IMG/VR virus record: IMGVR_UViG_3300005471_000015
Coordinates: 1 to 63,230 of that record
Reading direction: 5' to 3' (one strand)
DNA: 63,230 nucleotides
From: a virus
Position 1 is the stretch's first letter, and each line of letters opens with the position of its first letter. A program made the position numbers and the translations under genes. The notes below the pieces were generated by a model. That model worked only from the letters and a program-made list of their open reading frames with translations. It made no database searches and was not told where the DNA came from. Below, in pieces: positions 21,645 through 31,493 of the stretch.

Positions 21645-24600
21645 GGGTCCACCTCACTGGGAGTGTCAGTCACCTCGATGATGTTCACCGGAGCCATGTA
21701 CAGGCGCCGGTCCCGCAACACCCGACCGCTCGGAACAAGCACAGTCGTGAACCAGCGGTTACCGTCCTCATCCCGGACACAGATGTAGGACACGTTGGAC
21801 CAGGCCATGTCCCGCAGACCGGTGAAGTCCGCCAGGCTCTGCGGAGAGATCGCCGCTGCCTGGACCAGCACCGTGCGGCTGAACTGCTCCCCGCCCCGCT
21901 CCGTGGGCCGGAACGCGGTGAAGAAGTCACGGTTGTACATGGCCTGCATCTCAACGAAGCTGGCCTCCGGGAAGCTGAACGCCTCCTCAACGTTGCCCTC
22001 CCACACCGACGAGTAGGCCAGGTTGATCGACCCGTCCTGCTCCTCGTTGGACGTGAAGATGAGCAGGTGCCCGCCCGTGCACCCGATGGTCACACCGGGG
22101 CTAGGAACAGTAGCGGTCACCGTGGCCGACCAGGGTCCGGCGAAGTCGTAGGCGTCCACCGACCGGATCCGGTAGGAGGACAGCACCCCCACCCGAGCCT
22201 CGAAGTCGTTGAACCCGGTAGTGGCCGGGTTGGTCGCTGCCATGATGGTTTGCCAGTCGGTGGTGACCGTGTCCATCCGCTGCAGCTCGTAGTGCCCGAA
22301 CCAGTACTGCGGTGGAGTGATCAGTAGGTTGTCGAAGGCGACCACGTTGTTGACACCGGCCGACTCGTCCCGGGCCATGGCCCCCGCCCGGGAGCCTGTA
22401 GTCAGGGCGGAGTCGGTTGTTTCAATGTCCCAGTAGGCTGGCTCCGGGTACCCGGTCCGCCATGCTTTCGCCTTCAGGAACTGCCCAAACGCAGTGAGAC
22501 GCACAGTGATCGTGGCATCAGGGCCACCGGCCAATGGGCCCAGGGCTACGGTGCCCAGGGTGGTGGCGACTCCAGCTACCCGTTTCTCCATGCGCAGGGT
22601 GACGGCGCCGGTGGGGCCCACGTCGGCGGTAGCCGAGTAGTTGTTGAGTTGGTCGGTGTATCGACCGGTTACTCCACCTCGTAGGAGGTTGCTGGTGACA
22701 AGATTCCGGAATTGGATGTCCGCCTGGATATCGAAGTCGATGGATCCAGTGTTGGCCGTGGCAAAGTGTGTAGTCCCACCAGCACTCAGGGTGATAAGTC
22801 CCTGGTGCCCGTCCACAGAGAAGTCTGTAGCCGTGCCCACAAGGGTGTACCCGACACCACCCCATGACCCAGCCGCCACCGTCCGCTCAAAGTCATCCGT
22901 GAGCGCCCCCGTGTTCGGCGGCAGGCCCCAGGTGAGCCTGGTGTACTTGATGGCGCTGGGAACGCAGCACGGGTTGACCCCGCAGTCCAGGCCAATGCCC
23001 ACCACCGTCTGAGAGGCGTTGGCCGAGGCGAACCCGGTGATCGTAGGCATGTCCAAGGCGAACATGAGCGCCGCGTCAGCGGTCTGATCATCAGTGGTGG
23101 CGGTGACCGCAGGGGCATAGCCAGGTACCCAGCCCAAGTTGACCGTGGCCCCGGCCGCCGGCTGCCCGTACGTGGCAGCAGAGAGCTGCTGAGGGCTCGG
23201 AACCAGGTTCTTCAGGTTCCCGGTGATGCCGGACAGAGCGGGAGCAATGACGCCGAGGACTTCCCAGCGGTTGCCGATCAGTTCACCGGTGGCCGACCAC
23301 CGCCACTGTGGCGTGGTCCCGGCCCCCATGGTGGGGGCGGTGGTGAACCGGAGGGTGACCTCCTTCCAGCCGTCCACGATCTCGTCCAGGGCGTCAAACG
23401 CGATCGGGGTGATCTCGGCGTTGACCCCGGCGCCGGTAATGGTGGTGGAGTCCAGACGCAGGGGGACAGTGGTGTCCCCGAACCGGCGGGCGTAGAACCG
23501 GGCCCACGGGTAGGACCGGGCCGCCAGGGCAGCCGAGTCAAGAATCTCCTGGGTGGCGGTGACCGTGCCGTACACCTGAGCAGCGGCCTGGCGCCCGTAG
23601 ACGTGGACCTCGTTGATCGGGCCACCGGAGGTGTGCAGGCTGAGCTGGGGGAGGATCTGGACTTCCTCCTTGGAGAACTGTTCCCCCACGGTCTGAGTGA
23701 TGTTGACCTGGACGCCAGGATGTGGGGTCATGGCGTAGAGCTGCCGGAGCCCATTGAGGTCTGGATACAGGCTTAGATCGATCTTCCGGTTGGTGATCGT
23801 GTTGGCAGAGTCCCCAAGATTGGCGGATTCAATAACGAGTGTGTAGTTCCCAGCCGTCAGGACCGGAAGCAGGTTATAGGCGAAATCCCGGATTGGAATA
23901 AGGTTGGCGCCCATGGTGTAACGAGTGTTGTAAGCAGGGGTGCCGGCTTCGCCAAAGGCTCGTGCGCCACAGTACAGACGATTCTCTTCACAGAAGAGAA
24001 CCTGAAGGGCGGCGTAGCTCATATAGCCGTCCCAGGTGGCATTTAGGATGTGGTAGTACCGCATCGAGATCCGGCCCAGGGCACTGATCTCAAACTTCTG
24101 GAGACCGGTATAGATCCAGGGCATTCGGTCCGGAGAGGTGGGAGAGTTGGCAGTCCAGTAATGGTCAATCTCCCCCAGCTCAGCCTTGAAGATCTCAGAG
24201 TTGCCGATGAGCGACCCGGACGCCTGAGCCAGGCCAAAGTTGTAGTCAAACGCTCCCGGCGCAGCTCTTTCGATATACCAGGCCCCCAGGTCCGCTTCAA
24301 TGGGCGCGGTACCTAAGATACCGGCATTAGCAGCAAGCGTATACAAGAGGTTAACTCCGACGATACGTTTGCCGCTCAACTCGTTCTGATAGGAGTTGGT
24401 GGCGAACCCGAGACGGACACCTGCCGCCACGCCACCGCTGCCGGCGCGAGGAAACGTAATATACTGGTTGTCCGAAGGATCCGCTAACGCATCCGGTACA
24501 GTGCCTCCGGCGCCACCCGACAACTGCGCCGAGTTGCACGGAATGATGACCGACCTAATCGGCCCGGTCTCCGCCTCCTTGCCAGCCGGGTAAATGGACG

Positions 24601-24805
24601 CCATGTAGACCTGGCCCAGGGCCCGGCCAGGGGGCCAGTCGTTGATGTAGAACCTGGCGTCCTGCAACGTGTAGGACGCCAGTGTCGTGAACCCGTGCCC
24701 AACCTCGACCACGTTGACGGCGGGACTGAAGGTCATGTCCTCTTCGCGGATGCCGACCCATTCCTGGCCCAGGATCTGTGGCGTGTGCGGGTTGTAGACG
24801 CCCAT
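21641..24805 (-). CDS. Large minor tail protein with carbohydrate-binding-like domain
   Basis: 1054 residues; ATG 24805 with AAGGA upstream (GTG three bases earlier also possible). The first 500 residues are beta-rich tail-tip material. About residues 640-830 from TDDFERTVAAGSWG look like a concanavalin A/LamG-type sandwich. A fibronectin-III-like segment (YELQRMDTVTTDW...YRIRSVDAYDFAGPWS) follows, then a conserved C-terminal domain. Follows the tape measure gene; probably part of the adsorption apparatus. Confidence 0.75.
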   Translation of the reverse strand: MGVYNPHTPQILGQEWVGIREEDMTFSPAVNVVEVGHGFTTLASYTLQDARFYINDWPPGRALGQVYMASIYPAGKEAETGPIRSVIIPCNSAQLSGGAGGTVPDALADPSDNQYITFPRAGSGGVAAGVRLGFATNSYQNELSGKRIVGVNLLYTLAANAGILGTAPIEADLGAWYIERAAPGAFDYNFGLAQASGSLIGNSEIFKAELGEIDHYWTANSPTSPDRMPWIYTGLQKFEISALGRISMRYYHILNATWDGYMSYAALQVLFCEENRLYCGARAFGEAGTPAYNTRYTMGANLIPIRDFAYNLLPVLTAGNYTLVIESANLGDSANTITNRKIDLSLYPDLNGLRQLYAMTPHPGVQVNITQTVGEQFSKEEVQILPQLSLHTSGGPINEVHVYGRQAAAQVYGTVTATQEILDSAALAARSYPWARFYARRFGDTTVPLRLDSTTITGAGVNAEITPIAFDALDEIVDGWKEVTLRFTTAPTMGAGTTPQWRWSATGELIGNRWEVLGVIAPALSGITGNLKNLVPSPQQLSAATYGQPAAGATVNLGWVPGYAPAVTATTDDQTADAALMFALDMPTITGFASANASQTVVGIGLDCGVNPCCVPSAIKYTRLTWGLPPNTGALTDDFERTVAAGSWGGVGYTLVGTATDFSVDGHQGLITLSAGGTTHFATANTGSIDFDIQADIQFRNLVTSNLLRGGVTGRYTDQLNNYSATADVGPTGAVTLRMEKRVAGVATTLGTVALGPLAGGPDATITVRLTAFGQFLKAKAWRTGYPEPAYWDIETTDSALTTGSRAGAMARDESAGVNNVVAFDNLLITPPQYWFGHYELQRMDTVTTDWQTIMAATNPATTGFNDFEARVGVLSSYRIRSVDAYDFAGPWSATVTATVPSPGVTIGCTGGHLLIFTSNEEQDGSINLAYSSVWEGNVEEAFSFPEASFVEMQAMYNRDFFTAFRPTERGGEQFSRTVLVQAAAISPQSLADFTGLRDMAWSNVSYICVRDEDGNRWFTTVLVPSGRVLRDRRLYMAPVNIIEVTDTPSEVDP

Positions 24806-26871
24806 CACAAGGTCCTTACGACGAGTCGGGTGTTCCGGGCGGCGATCAGGTCAGCGGCCGAGTTACCCATGGCCGCTCCCACGGTCTTGGCCTGAGCCTG
24901 GGTGGGTGGGGCGCCCTGGAAGGTCATCTGAATCGAGTCACGACTGAAGATGATGTTGTTGACCGCGTCCATGGTGGTCTTACGGAGGTCGGGGACCTCC
25001 ATCTTCATACCCTTGACCAGGTCTTCGATGAGATGCTGGCCCCGGTAGCGGGTCCATCCGCGCCCGGACAAGGGGCCCTCTTTAGCCGGGGAGCCCGGGA
25101 AGATGCCACCTATACGAGCAGCAATGGATAGAAGCAGGCTGAATAGACCTGGCAGCTTATCTTTGATTCCTTGGATCAATCCATTAATCAACGACCGTCC
25201 CGCGTTGATGAGGAGGCTGCCAAAGTTGCTGAAGGCGCTCTTGACCAGGGGTGGGATCCCCTTGATCCGATTGATCCATTCGATGATCTTTGCGATGATG
25301 TCAGAGATCCATTTGGCCGTCGCCTGACCAGCGCTGCGAACAACTCCGAGCATGGACGCGAAGAAGTGGCCTATCCAGCCGACAATTCGTCCTATCCAAA
25401 CCGCAACAAAGGTACCAAAAGCCGCAACAGCTTCGCCCATGATCTTCAGGTTTTCCAAGAAGCGAGGGACGAGTGTGGTCTTGATCCATTCACCCAGGGT
25501 TTCGAAGGCGGCCAGCACCAGGAACACTGCGATGATCAGACCGGTGAGAAGTTTGATGCTGATGATTCCCAGGTCCACGAGACCCTCAAGGGCCTTCTTG
25601 CCTACCGGGGAGGCTAGTACAAAGTTGATCCGGTCGATGGCCTCGATGAGCGCCTTAAACAGCTCCTGGCCCCCGGCGGCATCTAACTGGGCCAGGAGGA
25701 TGAACAGGAACTCGCCGACCTTGAACAGTAGGTCGAAGACCAATTGCAGGGTGGCGGCCATCCGGTCCAACCAAGCCGTGGTTGCCGGGTCGTGAGCGAT
25801 CCGGAAGAAGAAGCCGGCCACCTCGTCCAGGTTGCGCAGGATGATGTCACCGAACTTGACCATGAACGGCATCAGGGCGGTGGCCATCTCCAGGATGCCG
25901 GTGATGAACCCCCGCTTCCCGAACAGGGTCTTAGACAACATGTCCAGCCAGTGAGTGGTGGCCGGGACTAGTGCCTTGAAGAAGTTAATGAAAGCGGGGG
26001 AAGCCAGCAGTTTCCCGAAGTCGCGGAAGAACTTACCGAGCTGCCCGGCCACCGACCCTACGCCCTTGACCAGTAGTGGTCCCAGGGCTCTTTGGATCGC
26101 GGGGATCACACCCAGGAGCTGCTTGAAGAACTTCTCCTGAGCCGTCTTCTGAAGATCAGAGAACAGCTTGCGGAGCGGAAGAAGCTCCCTGACGAATCTC
26201 GCGGCTGGATGGCTAAGGCCCTTGATAGCCTCCCTGAACTCTTTAGCGTTCTTAGCTGCGAAAGCTTTCTGGATCGCCCCTCCGAGGCCATGGAAGGCCA
26301 GAAACAGGACTCCGACCTGGAGCCCGATCGAGGCCAGAAGCCCTGGCACGATGAGCAGCACGGCCACGGCCGCGTTGATGGCCTGGGCCAGGGCGGTGAA
26401 CAAACCGATCAGGGCGCCGATGGCCGGTATCAGGATCAGGATCAGCGGGGACTTGCCGGAGACGTTGAACCCGGCCCCTACCGCATCAGCGATACCTTGC
26501 CCGATCTTGGTGAAGGCGGGGGTAGCGGCCTCGAAGGCGTTGGCCGTCTCCTCGGCCAGGGTGTCCCCGATGTCTCGGCGGAAGTGCCGCCGGATACTGT
26601 CCCGGAGCCGGTCGAACCGGAAGATGCTCTTGACCCGGATGACCGTGCGAGCAGTGGCCTTCTCGACTTCCTTGCCGAAGTTCTTACTCCGGGAGCGCAG
26701 CTTGTTGGTGATGCCATCCGACATCTTGTTCCCGAGAAGCTGACCGGCCTTGTCGAAGTCCTTCTCGGCAGCATGGGCGATACCTTCAACCTCACGGGGT
26801 AGCTCACGGTGGAAGGGTCCCGTGTTGGCGTGGACATCGATGTAGGCATCACCGATGCTGTTTAACGCCAC
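24805..26871 (-). CDS. Tape measure protein
   Basis: 688 residues from GTG 26871, the start that gives the usual opening IGDAYIDVHANTGPF. Long helical protein with several hydrophobic stretches (about residues 145-195 and 400-470) and the C-terminal FPGSPAKEGPLSGRGW...G motif common to tape measures. About 690 residues imply a tail near 100 nm by the usual 1.5 A per residue. Overlaps the downstream tail gene by one base. An ATG at 26922 is a longer alternative. Confidence 0.9.
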   Translation of the reverse strand: MALNSIGDAYIDVHANTGPFHRELPREVEGIAHAAEKDFDKAGQLLGNKMSDGITNKLRSRSKNFGKEVEKATARTVIRVKSIFRFDRLRDSIRRHFRRDIGDTLAEETANAFEAATPAFTKIGQGIADAVGAGFNVSGKSPLILILIPAIGALIGLFTALAQAINAAVAVLLIVPGLLASIGLQVGVLFLAFHGLGGAIQKAFAAKNAKEFREAIKGLSHPAARFVRELLPLRKLFSDLQKTAQEKFFKQLLGVIPAIQRALGPLLVKGVGSVAGQLGKFFRDFGKLLASPAFINFFKALVPATTHWLDMLSKTLFGKRGFITGILEMATALMPFMVKFGDIILRNLDEVAGFFFRIAHDPATTAWLDRMAATLQLVFDLLFKVGEFLFILLAQLDAAGGQELFKALIEAIDRINFVLASPVGKKALEGLVDLGIISIKLLTGLIIAVFLVLAAFETLGEWIKTTLVPRFLENLKIMGEAVAAFGTFVAVWIGRIVGWIGHFFASMLGVVRSAGQATAKWISDIIAKIIEWINRIKGIPPLVKSAFSNFGSLLINAGRSLINGLIQGIKDKLPGLFSLLLSIAARIGGIFPGSPAKEGPLSGRGWTRYRGQHLIEDLVKGMKMEVPDLRKTTMDAVNNIIFSRDSIQMTFQGAPPTQAQAKTVGAAMGNSAADLIAARNTRLVVRTL

Positions 26872-26937
26872 GAAGCCACCACCCTCCGACCCGCGAGAGG
26901 TAGGCTTCGCGCGCGCTACCAAAGGTCATCATAAGGG

Positions 26938-27531
26938 TCAGTCGCGCCCGAGGGCCAGGAAGGCTGAGTTGTCCATCTCCGGCTCCGGTTCGCCCTCCTC
27001 GTCGGGCGCCCGTTCCAGCCGCATGGTGAACATCTGGGTGTCCTTGGGCTCCATGTTCTCCAGGATGGTGATCAAGGCGATGTCCAGCCAGGCCGACAGG
27101 GACAGCTTGCTGGCGTCAACCCCCCGCAAGATCAGGCGAGATCCCAGCACATCCCAGGACGCCTTCATCACGCCCACCAGGCGTAAGGTCACCCACCACC
27201 GGCGCGCTGACACTGTCTCCAGGATGGCCAGGGCAGTCTCCCGGAACTCGTCAAAGTCCAGGGCCCCATGGAGTATCTGCTCCTCCACCCAGGTCTCATC
27301 GTCTGCGCTCAGGAGCCCGGGGAAGATGTCGTCAAACTGCACCGGTTCAGCCATCAGGACAGCCAGCCAGTCCGTAGCGGGCAAGGCCGGGATCTCCACA
27401 TCCGCGCCGGCACAATGCACCACAACCGCCCACGGCTGCAGCGATTGGACTGGGTCCCGGTTCAGGGAAGGGACAATGACCTTCGATGTGTCCGGTACCG
27501 ACAGGTCAGGTGCGCTTGGCTGGGCGACCAC
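26938..27531 (-). CDS. Tail assembly chaperone, second frame
   Basis: 197 residues, lying between the tube region and the tape measure and overlapping the first chaperone gene by 26 bases. Helical with WLDIALITILENM in the second half and a Glu/Pro-rich C-terminus, as usual for the second chaperone product. It may start at GTG 27531 (GAGGG six bases upstream) or be made by a +1 or -2 frameshift from the upstream gene, since the frame is open before the GTG. Confidence 0.75.
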   Translation of the reverse strand: MVAQPSAPDLSVPDTSKVIVPSLNRDPVQSLQPWAVVVHCAGADVEIPALPATDWLAVLMAEPVQFDDIFPGLLSADDETWVEEQILHGALDFDEFRETALAILETVSARRWWVTLRLVGVMKASWDVLGSRLILRGVDASKLSLSAWLDIALITILENMEPKDTQMFTMRLERAPDEEGEPEPEMDNSAFLALGRD

Positions 27532-27868
27532 GACGCGCCCTCGGCTTCTCGTCCTCCTCCGCGTCCCCGAACACGGAGATGAAGCCGGTCATGTCGGTCA
27601 GCGTCAGCGTCCCCTTCACCGTCAGGTCCATGAGGTATTCCTTGTCCGCATCCTGCACGATGGCGTTTTCCAGGATGTCGAAAATCCGGGATACGGCGAC
27701 CAGGCGACGCTCTGAGGTGGTTTCGGGGCTCTGAGCAAGGCGCGCTTCCCTGGCGATGAGCAGGAGCTGTGCGTCGTTGAGCTGACGGACCACTACATTG
27801 CGTCCGTGCACGTCAACGATGCGCGTCTCCTTACCAGGGTCCAGTGGGGCTGTCATGGTCGGGATCAT
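27506..27868 (-). CDS. Tail assembly chaperone, first frame
   Basis: 120 residues; ATG 27868 or 27856. Acidic helical protein with a basic C-terminus (PRARRGRPAKRT) that lies in the overlap with the next frame. Position directly upstream of the second chaperone and tape measure defines the role. Confidence 0.75.
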   Translation of the reverse strand: MIPTMTAPLDPGKETRIVDVHGRNVVVRQLNDAQLLLIAREARLAQSPETTSERRLVAVSRIFDILENAIVQDADKEYLMDLTVKGTLTLTDMTGFISVFGDAEEDEKPRARRGRPAKRT

Positions 27869-28314
27869 AACTCATGGCTAATGAACAACATGTTGTAGCG
27901 ACGAGCCGCGATACGAGCAGCATTGAGCAGGAAGTGCTTGCCTCGTTGGCCCGGGTGCCGGACTTTCTCCAGGTAGACGACGTGGCCCACCCGGCGCCAA
28001 TAGAACTTCATGAACCGGCGCCGAACCGGCCGGATCGGGTACTTGCTGTGGGTCGGGCCGTAGAGCCCTGAACCCCGCTCCACCACCCGCGAGTAGGGCA
28101 GATCCGTACCAACGGAGCCATGGATCCGGTTCCCGTCGACGAAGGGACCCTTGTCTTTGATGCTGGCCGCCAGGCGCCCGGTGGTGTACGGGCCGTGGGA
28201 TACCGTGAGCCTGGCCTGGAAGCGGATCTCCCGGAGCACCTTCCGGATGAAGATGATCGTGTCTTCAGTGCTCTCCCGGTGGGCCTTGAAGTAGGAGATC
28301 GTTACCCTAACCAC
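27865..28314 (-). CDS. HK97 gp10-like head-tail or tail completion protein
   Basis: 149 residues. TTGRLAASIKDKGPF...GSVGTDLPYSRVVERGSG followed by P-rich IRPVRR has the layout of the HK97-gp10 family (G-x-L-x-x-S, then Y-A-x-x-x-E-x-G). Basic C-terminus. Part of the connector block. Confidence 0.75.
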   Translation of the reverse strand: MVRVTISYFKAHRESTEDTIIFIRKVLREIRFQARLTVSHGPYTTGRLAASIKDKGPFVDGNRIHGSVGTDLPYSRVVERGSGLYGPTHSKYPIRPVRRRFMKFYWRRVGHVVYLEKVRHPGQRGKHFLLNAARIAARRYNMLFISHEL

Positions 28315-28849
28315 AGCCGCAGTCCTGGTTGGGGATCTGCGCCACGATGTTCACATACCGCTCAGTACAGCCTCCGGACGTGGATCCCTGCACTTGTCGT
28401 TCGATGACCAGGGACATGCCCATGAACGTGGTGGACGTGCGGACGAACTCCAGGAAGCAGCACATCGCGTCGTTGATCGACTGCATGTCGTACAGGTTCT
28501 GGGTGAAGGCCGCGTTGTTCTCGGTGCACTTGGAGGTGGCGGGGGCACAGCGGACGATGCCGAGCCGGAACGCTACGCCGTAGGTAGGAAACGGGCACCG
28601 GGACTCGGCCTGGCGAACGATGTCGTTGTCCGGGAACGACTGGCTGGACGGGTACGTATCACCGAGGAGGACGTAGGCTAAGCCCTCGCAGCACAGGTCG
28701 ATGTTCGTCTCAAGGTCCACATCGTGTACAGGTTCCGTACCGACCCGGTAGCAGCAGTGCTGCGGCGGGTCAGGGTGCCCGGAGACAGCGGTGCACAGGC
28801 AGCCCAGGAGGGCGGCGGACAGCTCGCTGACCAGGGTGAAGCTGCTCAC
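28307..28849 (-). CDS. Cys-rich head-tail connector or tail terminator
   Basis: 180 residues with about a dozen cysteines, including CCYRVG, CCEGLAYV and a C-terminal QDCGCG. The position between the adaptor and the gp10-like gene, and the size, fit a tail terminator or connector. The cysteines may form disulfides or metal sites stabilising the virion. Family not certain. Confidence 0.55.
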   Translation of the reverse strand: MSSFTLVSELSAALLGCLCTAVSGHPDPPQHCCYRVGTEPVHDVDLETNIDLCCEGLAYVLLGDTYPSSQSFPDNDIVRQAESRCPFPTYGVAFRLGIVRCAPATSKCTENNAAFTQNLYDMQSINDAMCCFLEFVRTSTTFMGMSLVIERQVQGSTSGGCTERYVNIVAQIPNQDCGCG

Positions 28850-29655
28850 GGGAAGGTCACTGTCCGCTGTATCGGCGGCCAGTCAGGTGACGCGATGCTC
28901 ATGCGTGATGGCAGCCGGTAAGGGTTGAACTGACGGATCACCTGGTCCACCGTGGTGAGCCCGGTGAGCCCATCCTTCAGTAGCGCGTCTACATCAGCCA
29001 GGGTTACGGACACACCCTGCCGGGAGATAGAGGTGACCCGTTGCGGCAGTCGACAGGTCGCCCCGGTACAGCTCCGAGCCCACTCACAGGCCAGCTCACC
29101 GGCCGCGTTGGACAGGACACTGGGGACCGGTTGGCCCTTGAAGTAGGTGACCGTGAACGTCCCCGTGTCCACGTTGTAGTCCTGGCAGTCCGGCCAGCAG
29201 TCACCGTCGGTACGGACCAGCCACTGTCCGTCATCCACCCGCCAGGCGTCCACCGGGATGATCACATCACTGACGCTGACCCCGGTGGCCGGCAAGGACC
29301 AGACAGGTCCGGGCAGCCACACCTGGCACGCTGGCTCACACGAGCAGCAGCCGAACGAGCCGGCGCACCCGGCACAGTTACGCCAGACGCCCTGGAACAC
29401 GTACGGCAGCCAGTAGCCGTCGGACCAGTAGTAGCCGTTGATCATCGTGTTGACGACGGTCCGGCCACACGGACGAACTGTCCGCTCACACAGCCCGAAC
29501 CGGCGCCCGGTAGCCGCCCACACCACCAGGGCCGCATAGTCCACGGCGGCCTGCTGAAGTTCAGTTGAGTAGGTGTCCCACTCGTCGCAGCAGACCCCGG
29601 TGATATCCCAGCCGCACGGTAGGGAGGGCAGCCCGTCTGGATTGGCCAGAACCAT
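28846..29655 (-). CDS. Head-to-tail adaptor
   Basis: 269 residues. The C-terminal part, RVTSISRQGVSVTLADVDALLKDGLTG...VDQVIRQFNPYRL, is the pattern of actinophage head-tail connector (gp6/gp15-like) proteins. The middle is Cys- and Trp-rich. Overlaps the next gene by four bases. Confidence 0.75.
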   Translation of the reverse strand: MVLANPDGLPSLPCGWDITGVCCDEWDTYSTELQQAAVDYAALVVWAATGRRFGLCERTVRPCGRTVVNTMINGYYWSDGYWLPYVFQGVWRNCAGCAGSFGCCSCEPACQVWLPGPVWSLPATGVSVSDVIIPVDAWRVDDGQWLVRTDGDCWPDCQDYNVDTGTFTVTYFKGQPVPSVLSNAAGELACEWARSCTGATCRLPQRVTSISRQGVSVTLADVDALLKDGLTGLTTVDQVIRQFNPYRLPSRMSIASPDWPPIQRTVTFP

Positions 29656-29682
29656 GCCACCCTCCCTAACTCATGACGTCTC

Positions 29683-30402
29683 TTACAGTGGTCCGGCCGG
29701 CGTCAAGCTGGCCAACTGTGCACAGCCACAGAACGCCGTTGGCGGGGGCTTTCGAGTCATGAACTGCCGCATATGCGATGTGGGCTGGACAGGTGTCAAC
29801 AGTGCGATGTTGTTCGTGGATCCGGCTGGGTTGTCGGAGTAGTCCACGAAGAACGGTCCGGTGCCCCACAAGCTGTTCGACCGGGTCCGGGCGTTGACGG
29901 TGTAGCTGACCGCTCCGTTCTCGAAGGTCACGTCACCAATGGTGCCCTCGACGACCCATGGCCAGAGCATGTAGCCGTACTCCACGCCACCGGTGCAAGG
30001 AACCGACAGGTTGGTCAGTCGGGTCCAGCCTTCGAGGGCGAAGTTGGAGTTTGCGGCCGAGTTCTCCTGAGTCATCCATCCGGTGTTGACCGGCGAGGCG
30101 GCGTCGTCGGCGACCAGGGGTTCAGCCGTCATGATGTTGTACATCTCGGGGTCCACGTTGCACATGGTCAACGTCAGGTTGATCCACTTCAGGACCGGTG
30201 GGTTGGTCTCCTTGACGCAGAAGACGCCGTCACCGTTCTTGATGAAGAACTCCTGGCGGTCCTCGTACTCCTTGCTCATTTCCACCGAGATGATGGCGTC
30301 GGAAACCACATACGAGCACCCGGTTACCGCCTGCCCACAGGAGTTGAGCTGCGTCACCCGGATCCGTGGCAGTTTGAAGGGGGTATAGCACCGAGAAGCC
30401 AT
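29683..30402 (-). CDS. Major tail (tube) protein
   Basis: 239 residues. VEMSKEYEDRQEFFIKNGDG, LKWINLTLTMCNVDPEMYNIM and later TFENGAVSYTVNARTRSN follow the two-layer beta pattern of actinophage tube proteins. It stands unusually between the capsid-associated and adaptor genes rather than after the connectors. A role as major tail protein is favoured but rests on pattern only. Confidence 0.65.
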   Translation of the reverse strand: MASRCYTPFKLPRIRVTQLNSCGQAVTGCSYVVSDAIISVEMSKEYEDRQEFFIKNGDGVFCVKETNPPVLKWINLTLTMCNVDPEMYNIMTAEPLVADDAASPVNTGWMTQENSAANSNFALEGWTRLTNLSVPCTGGVEYGYMLWPWVVEGTIGDVTFENGAVSYTVNARTRSNSLWGTGPFFVDYSDNPAGSTNNIALLTPVQPTSHMRQFMTRKPPPTAFCGCAQLASLTPAGPL

Positions 30403-30405
30403 GGG

Positions 30406-30579
30406 TTACTCCCCTTCCGCCGTGAGGCCCTGGTAGGTCTCGTACTTTGTCCACAGCTCATCGGGCACCACGAGCGAGAACGTGGGACCCTGCGTATCTG
30501 TTTTCACGACCTTGGGGTTGTCGGCTAGGTCCATGAGGACCCGGGCCACCCCAGGATCAAAGTCCACACGCTTACTCAT
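30406..30579 (-). CDS. Small protein between capsid and tube genes
   Basis: 57 residues; ATG 30579 with AGGAG upstream. Acidic, with KVVKTDTQGPTFSLVVPDELW. Overlaps the preceding gene by four bases. Similar short proteins occur in actinophage head-tail regions; function unknown. Confidence 0.6.
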   Translation of the reverse strand: MSKRVDFDPGVARVLMDLADNPKVVKTDTQGPTFSLVVPDELWTKYETYQGLTAEGE

Positions 30580-31433
30580 GTCGCTCCTGTCGTTGCACAG
30601 GTGCGGGTGACCTCGACAGCCCACACGCCGCATTCCACAGCGGCTGCGTAGATCTGCTCAGCCACCGTTGTGACCTGGTTCGTTGCCCGGTTCAGGGTCT
30701 GCCCCTGGGGCGGGACAAAGATCTCGGGATCCTGCCAGATCAGGACCCGCCCGGAGGCGTAGATCCACTCCGTGGTTGCTGTGACCGCTTGCCCGGTGGG
30801 ACCCGTCCCGTCGAATCCCTGCCCCAGGCAGATCCTGGTGCCGTTGCAGGTCACCAGGCGCCCGCCGGTCCCGTACTCGTACAGGTGAGACTGAGCCATG
30901 TACGGGCCCATGCCGGAGCGGGCGAAGATGGTCCCGCCCATGATCCCGTTGTCGGCTAGCGCCTGCTCCAGGAGGCGGAACCCTTCGGTGATACACAGGG
31001 CCGCACCCAGGTTGGTGGCGTTGCGGAACAAGCCCACAATGGGCCCCTGGCCCTGGTTGGGAGCCTGCCCCTGCCACACCCGGCGTTCCACCGCCCGCTG
31101 GGCGAACAACTGGGCCCGCAGCCGGACCCGGCGTTCGACCTCATCGAAGCTGTAGCCGATGCTGCCGCAGGTGTAGGACGTGATGACGGCGAACGGGGAC
31201 CCGGACACCGCTGTATCGATGGGACTGAAAGTCTTGCTGCCGGTGACCGGCGGGCAGGTCAGGTCGTACAGGAAAACGTCTTCCACGCACGAGTCAGGGA
31301 CGTAGATGACCCCGCCGCCCTGGGCCTCGGTCTGCGGGAACGGCATCGGCCCCAGGGCCACGTTGAAAATGCCATAGGGAGGTGGAGGCGGTGTCGGCGG
31401 CTCAATGAGCGTCGGGCCGTTGAACAGGGCCAC
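30576..31433 (-). CDS. Capsid-associated protein, possible second HK97-fold or penton protein
   Basis: 285 residues. A Pro-rich N-terminus is followed by FDEVERRVRLRAQLFAQRAVERRVWQG, a long helix like the spine region preceding A-domain strands, then LGAALCITEGFRLLEQALAD and GGTIFARSGMGPYMA. The arrangement resembles small capsid or encapsulin-like proteins in actinophages. It is directly downstream of the major capsid gene. Decoration protein is the other option. Confidence 0.55.
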   Translation of the reverse strand: MALFNGPTLIEPPTPPPPPYGIFNVALGPMPFPQTEAQGGGVIYVPDSCVEDVFLYDLTCPPVTGSKTFSPIDTAVSGSPFAVITSYTCGSIGYSFDEVERRVRLRAQLFAQRAVERRVWQGQAPNQGQGPIVGLFRNATNLGAALCITEGFRLLEQALADNGIMGGTIFARSGMGPYMAQSHLYEYGTGGRLVTCNGTRICLGQGFDGTGPTGQAVTATTEWIYASGRVLIWQDPEIFVPPQGQTLNRATNQVTTVAEQIYAAAVECGVWAVEVTRTCATTGAT

Positions 31434-31493
31434 GCGGTCTCCTTTCCCTACCTCAGTGGCCTAAGGGGGCCGGTTGCCCGGCCCCCGTCAAGC

